Source of the DNA: an uncultured Oscillospiraceae bacterium
GTDB taxonomy: Bacteria; Bacillota; Clostridia; Oscillospirales; Acutalibacteraceae
NCBI GenBank assembly: GCA_959596515.1
Contig: CAUFXR010000038.1
Coordinates: forward strand, 1-22,456
Direction: 5' to 3'
DNA length: 22,456 nucleotides
The notes below the pieces were generated by a model. That model was given only the letters and a program-made list of their open reading frames with translations, did not search any database and was not told the DNA's origin. The stretch's first letter is position 1. Every line of letters begins with the position of its first letter. A program made the translations under genes and the position numbers. Shown here piece by piece: positions 21,970-22,456 of the stretch.

Positions 21970-22456
21970 AGTTTAAGCTCCTCTTCCGGATCTTCTTCAG
22001 AAGGCTCCTGCGCTTTCTCCTTTTCTGGCAGGGGCGGAAGATCATCTAAACTGGAAAGCTGGAAACATCGCAAAAAATTATCCGTGGTGCCGTATAGCAA
22101 TGGCCGGCCCGGCAGCTCTAGTCGGCCTTTCTCTTCCACCAGCTCCTTGACCGTCAGGCTCTGAAGCACGCCGGAACAGTCCACGCCGCGGATCTGCTCA
22201 ATAAACGCTTTGGTCACCGGCTGGTTATAGGCTACGATGGAAAGCACCTCCATCGCCGCTGGCGACAGCGGCACATTCCGGCGCATATCCATTACCTTTC
22301 GGATGATATCCCCATACTCTGGCTTGGAGGCCATCTGAAACTGGTTGTCGATCCGCAGCAGACAAACTCCGCTATCCTTTTGTTCCAGCCTTTCCTGAAG
22401 AGACTGGGCCAGCTTCAGCACGGTAGGCTTGTCCAGCTCCAAAATCTCCGCCAGCC
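21966..22456 (-). CDS. scpB: Segregation and condensation protein B, 5' end outside window
   Basis: The kleisin-associated subunit of the SMC-ScpAB condensin that compacts and separates chromosomes. The visible part is the C-terminal two winged-helix domains. It includes AEILELDKPTVLKLAQSL at the edge, then MEVLSIVAYNQPVTKAFIEQIRGVDCSGVL, the most conserved block of the family, and GRPLLYGTTDNFLRCF. The frame stays open to the right edge, so the true start lies outside; a TTG at 22442 is internal. The acidic C-terminal tail (EDPEEELKL) overlaps the next gene by 4 nt. Confidence 0.95.
   Translation of the reverse strand, partial: LAEILELDKPTVLKLAQSLQERLEQKDSGVCLLRIDNQFQMASKPEYGDIIRKVMDMRRNVPLSPAAMEVLSIVAYNQPVTKAFIEQIRGVDCSGVLQSLTVKELVEEKGRLELPGRPLLYGTTDNFLRCFQLSSLDDLPPLPEKEKAQEPSEEDPEEELKL

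Noticed and set aside
22440..22442. A TTG start for scpB inside the window
   Set aside because: The frame remains open to the right edge, and the residues before it (LAEI) continue the family alignment, so the true start is outside the window.
1..22456. CRISPR arrays, insertion sequences, tRNA or rRNA genes, prophage or integron parts
   Set aside because: I saw no regularly spaced repeats, transposase or integrase frames, or tRNA/rRNA-like sequences anywhere in the window. Gene content is core chromosome.

Overview
The window comes from an endospore-forming, anaerobic Firmicute of class Clostridia. Oscillospiraceae/Lachnospiraceae-like relatives are the best guess, but the genus cannot be fixed from this sequence alone. 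The evidence is the classic low-GC Gram-positive gene order, the sporulation genes (a SpoVM-like peptide, YtfJ/GerW and a DacF-type carboxypeptidase), the PASTA-domain kinase, RemA, and a biotin-dependent carboxyltransferase set typical of fermentative anaerobes. Every gene I can support lies on the minus strand, so the text below runs from right to left.

Right end (22456 to 19584): the 3' part of scpB, a DUF2953 membrane protein (4-nt overlap with scpB), the GerW-family protein YtfJ, and a secreted D-Ala-D-Ala carboxypeptidase of the DacF type. A sigma-F-like promoter candidate lies between ytfJ and dacF. A 258-nt stretch without a gene follows, then a 23S-type pseudouridine synthase (RluB family) and a small GNAT-like protein.

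Middle (18023 to 14602): a strong vegetative promoter candidate drives three genes: a 12S/MmdA-like acyl-CoA carboxyltransferase, a small biotin carrier with a long Ala/Pro linker, and a 5S/OadA-like pyruvate/oxaloacetate carboxyltransferase. This is the subunit plan of a soluble transcarboxylase. No sodium-pump beta or gamma subunit and no biotin carboxylase lie beside it. The 12S-like subunit is short and has lost several motifs of its family, which makes it the most unusual protein here. The operon ends at a strong bidirectional hairpin terminator.

Left (14293 to 298): after about 300 nt without a recognisable gene, a TTGACA-N18-TACAAT promoter starts a tightly packed run of sixteen genes with many overlapping stops and starts: yicC, remA, gmk, rpoZ, priA, def, fmt, a YugP-type zinc peptidase, rsmB, rlmN, prpC, prkC, rsgA, thiN, a 49-residue membrane peptide and a 29-residue SpoVM-like peptide. 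It ends at a hairpin terminator at 298-328. The order matches the well-known Bacillus yloC-to-spoVM cluster but lacks coaBC and rpe. The genes link nucleotide supply, transcription, replication restart, translation start, rRNA modification and ribosome assembly with a Ser/Thr kinase-phosphatase pair. The last 297 nt are AT-rich, carry no gene, and may hold the promoter of a leftward gene outside the window.
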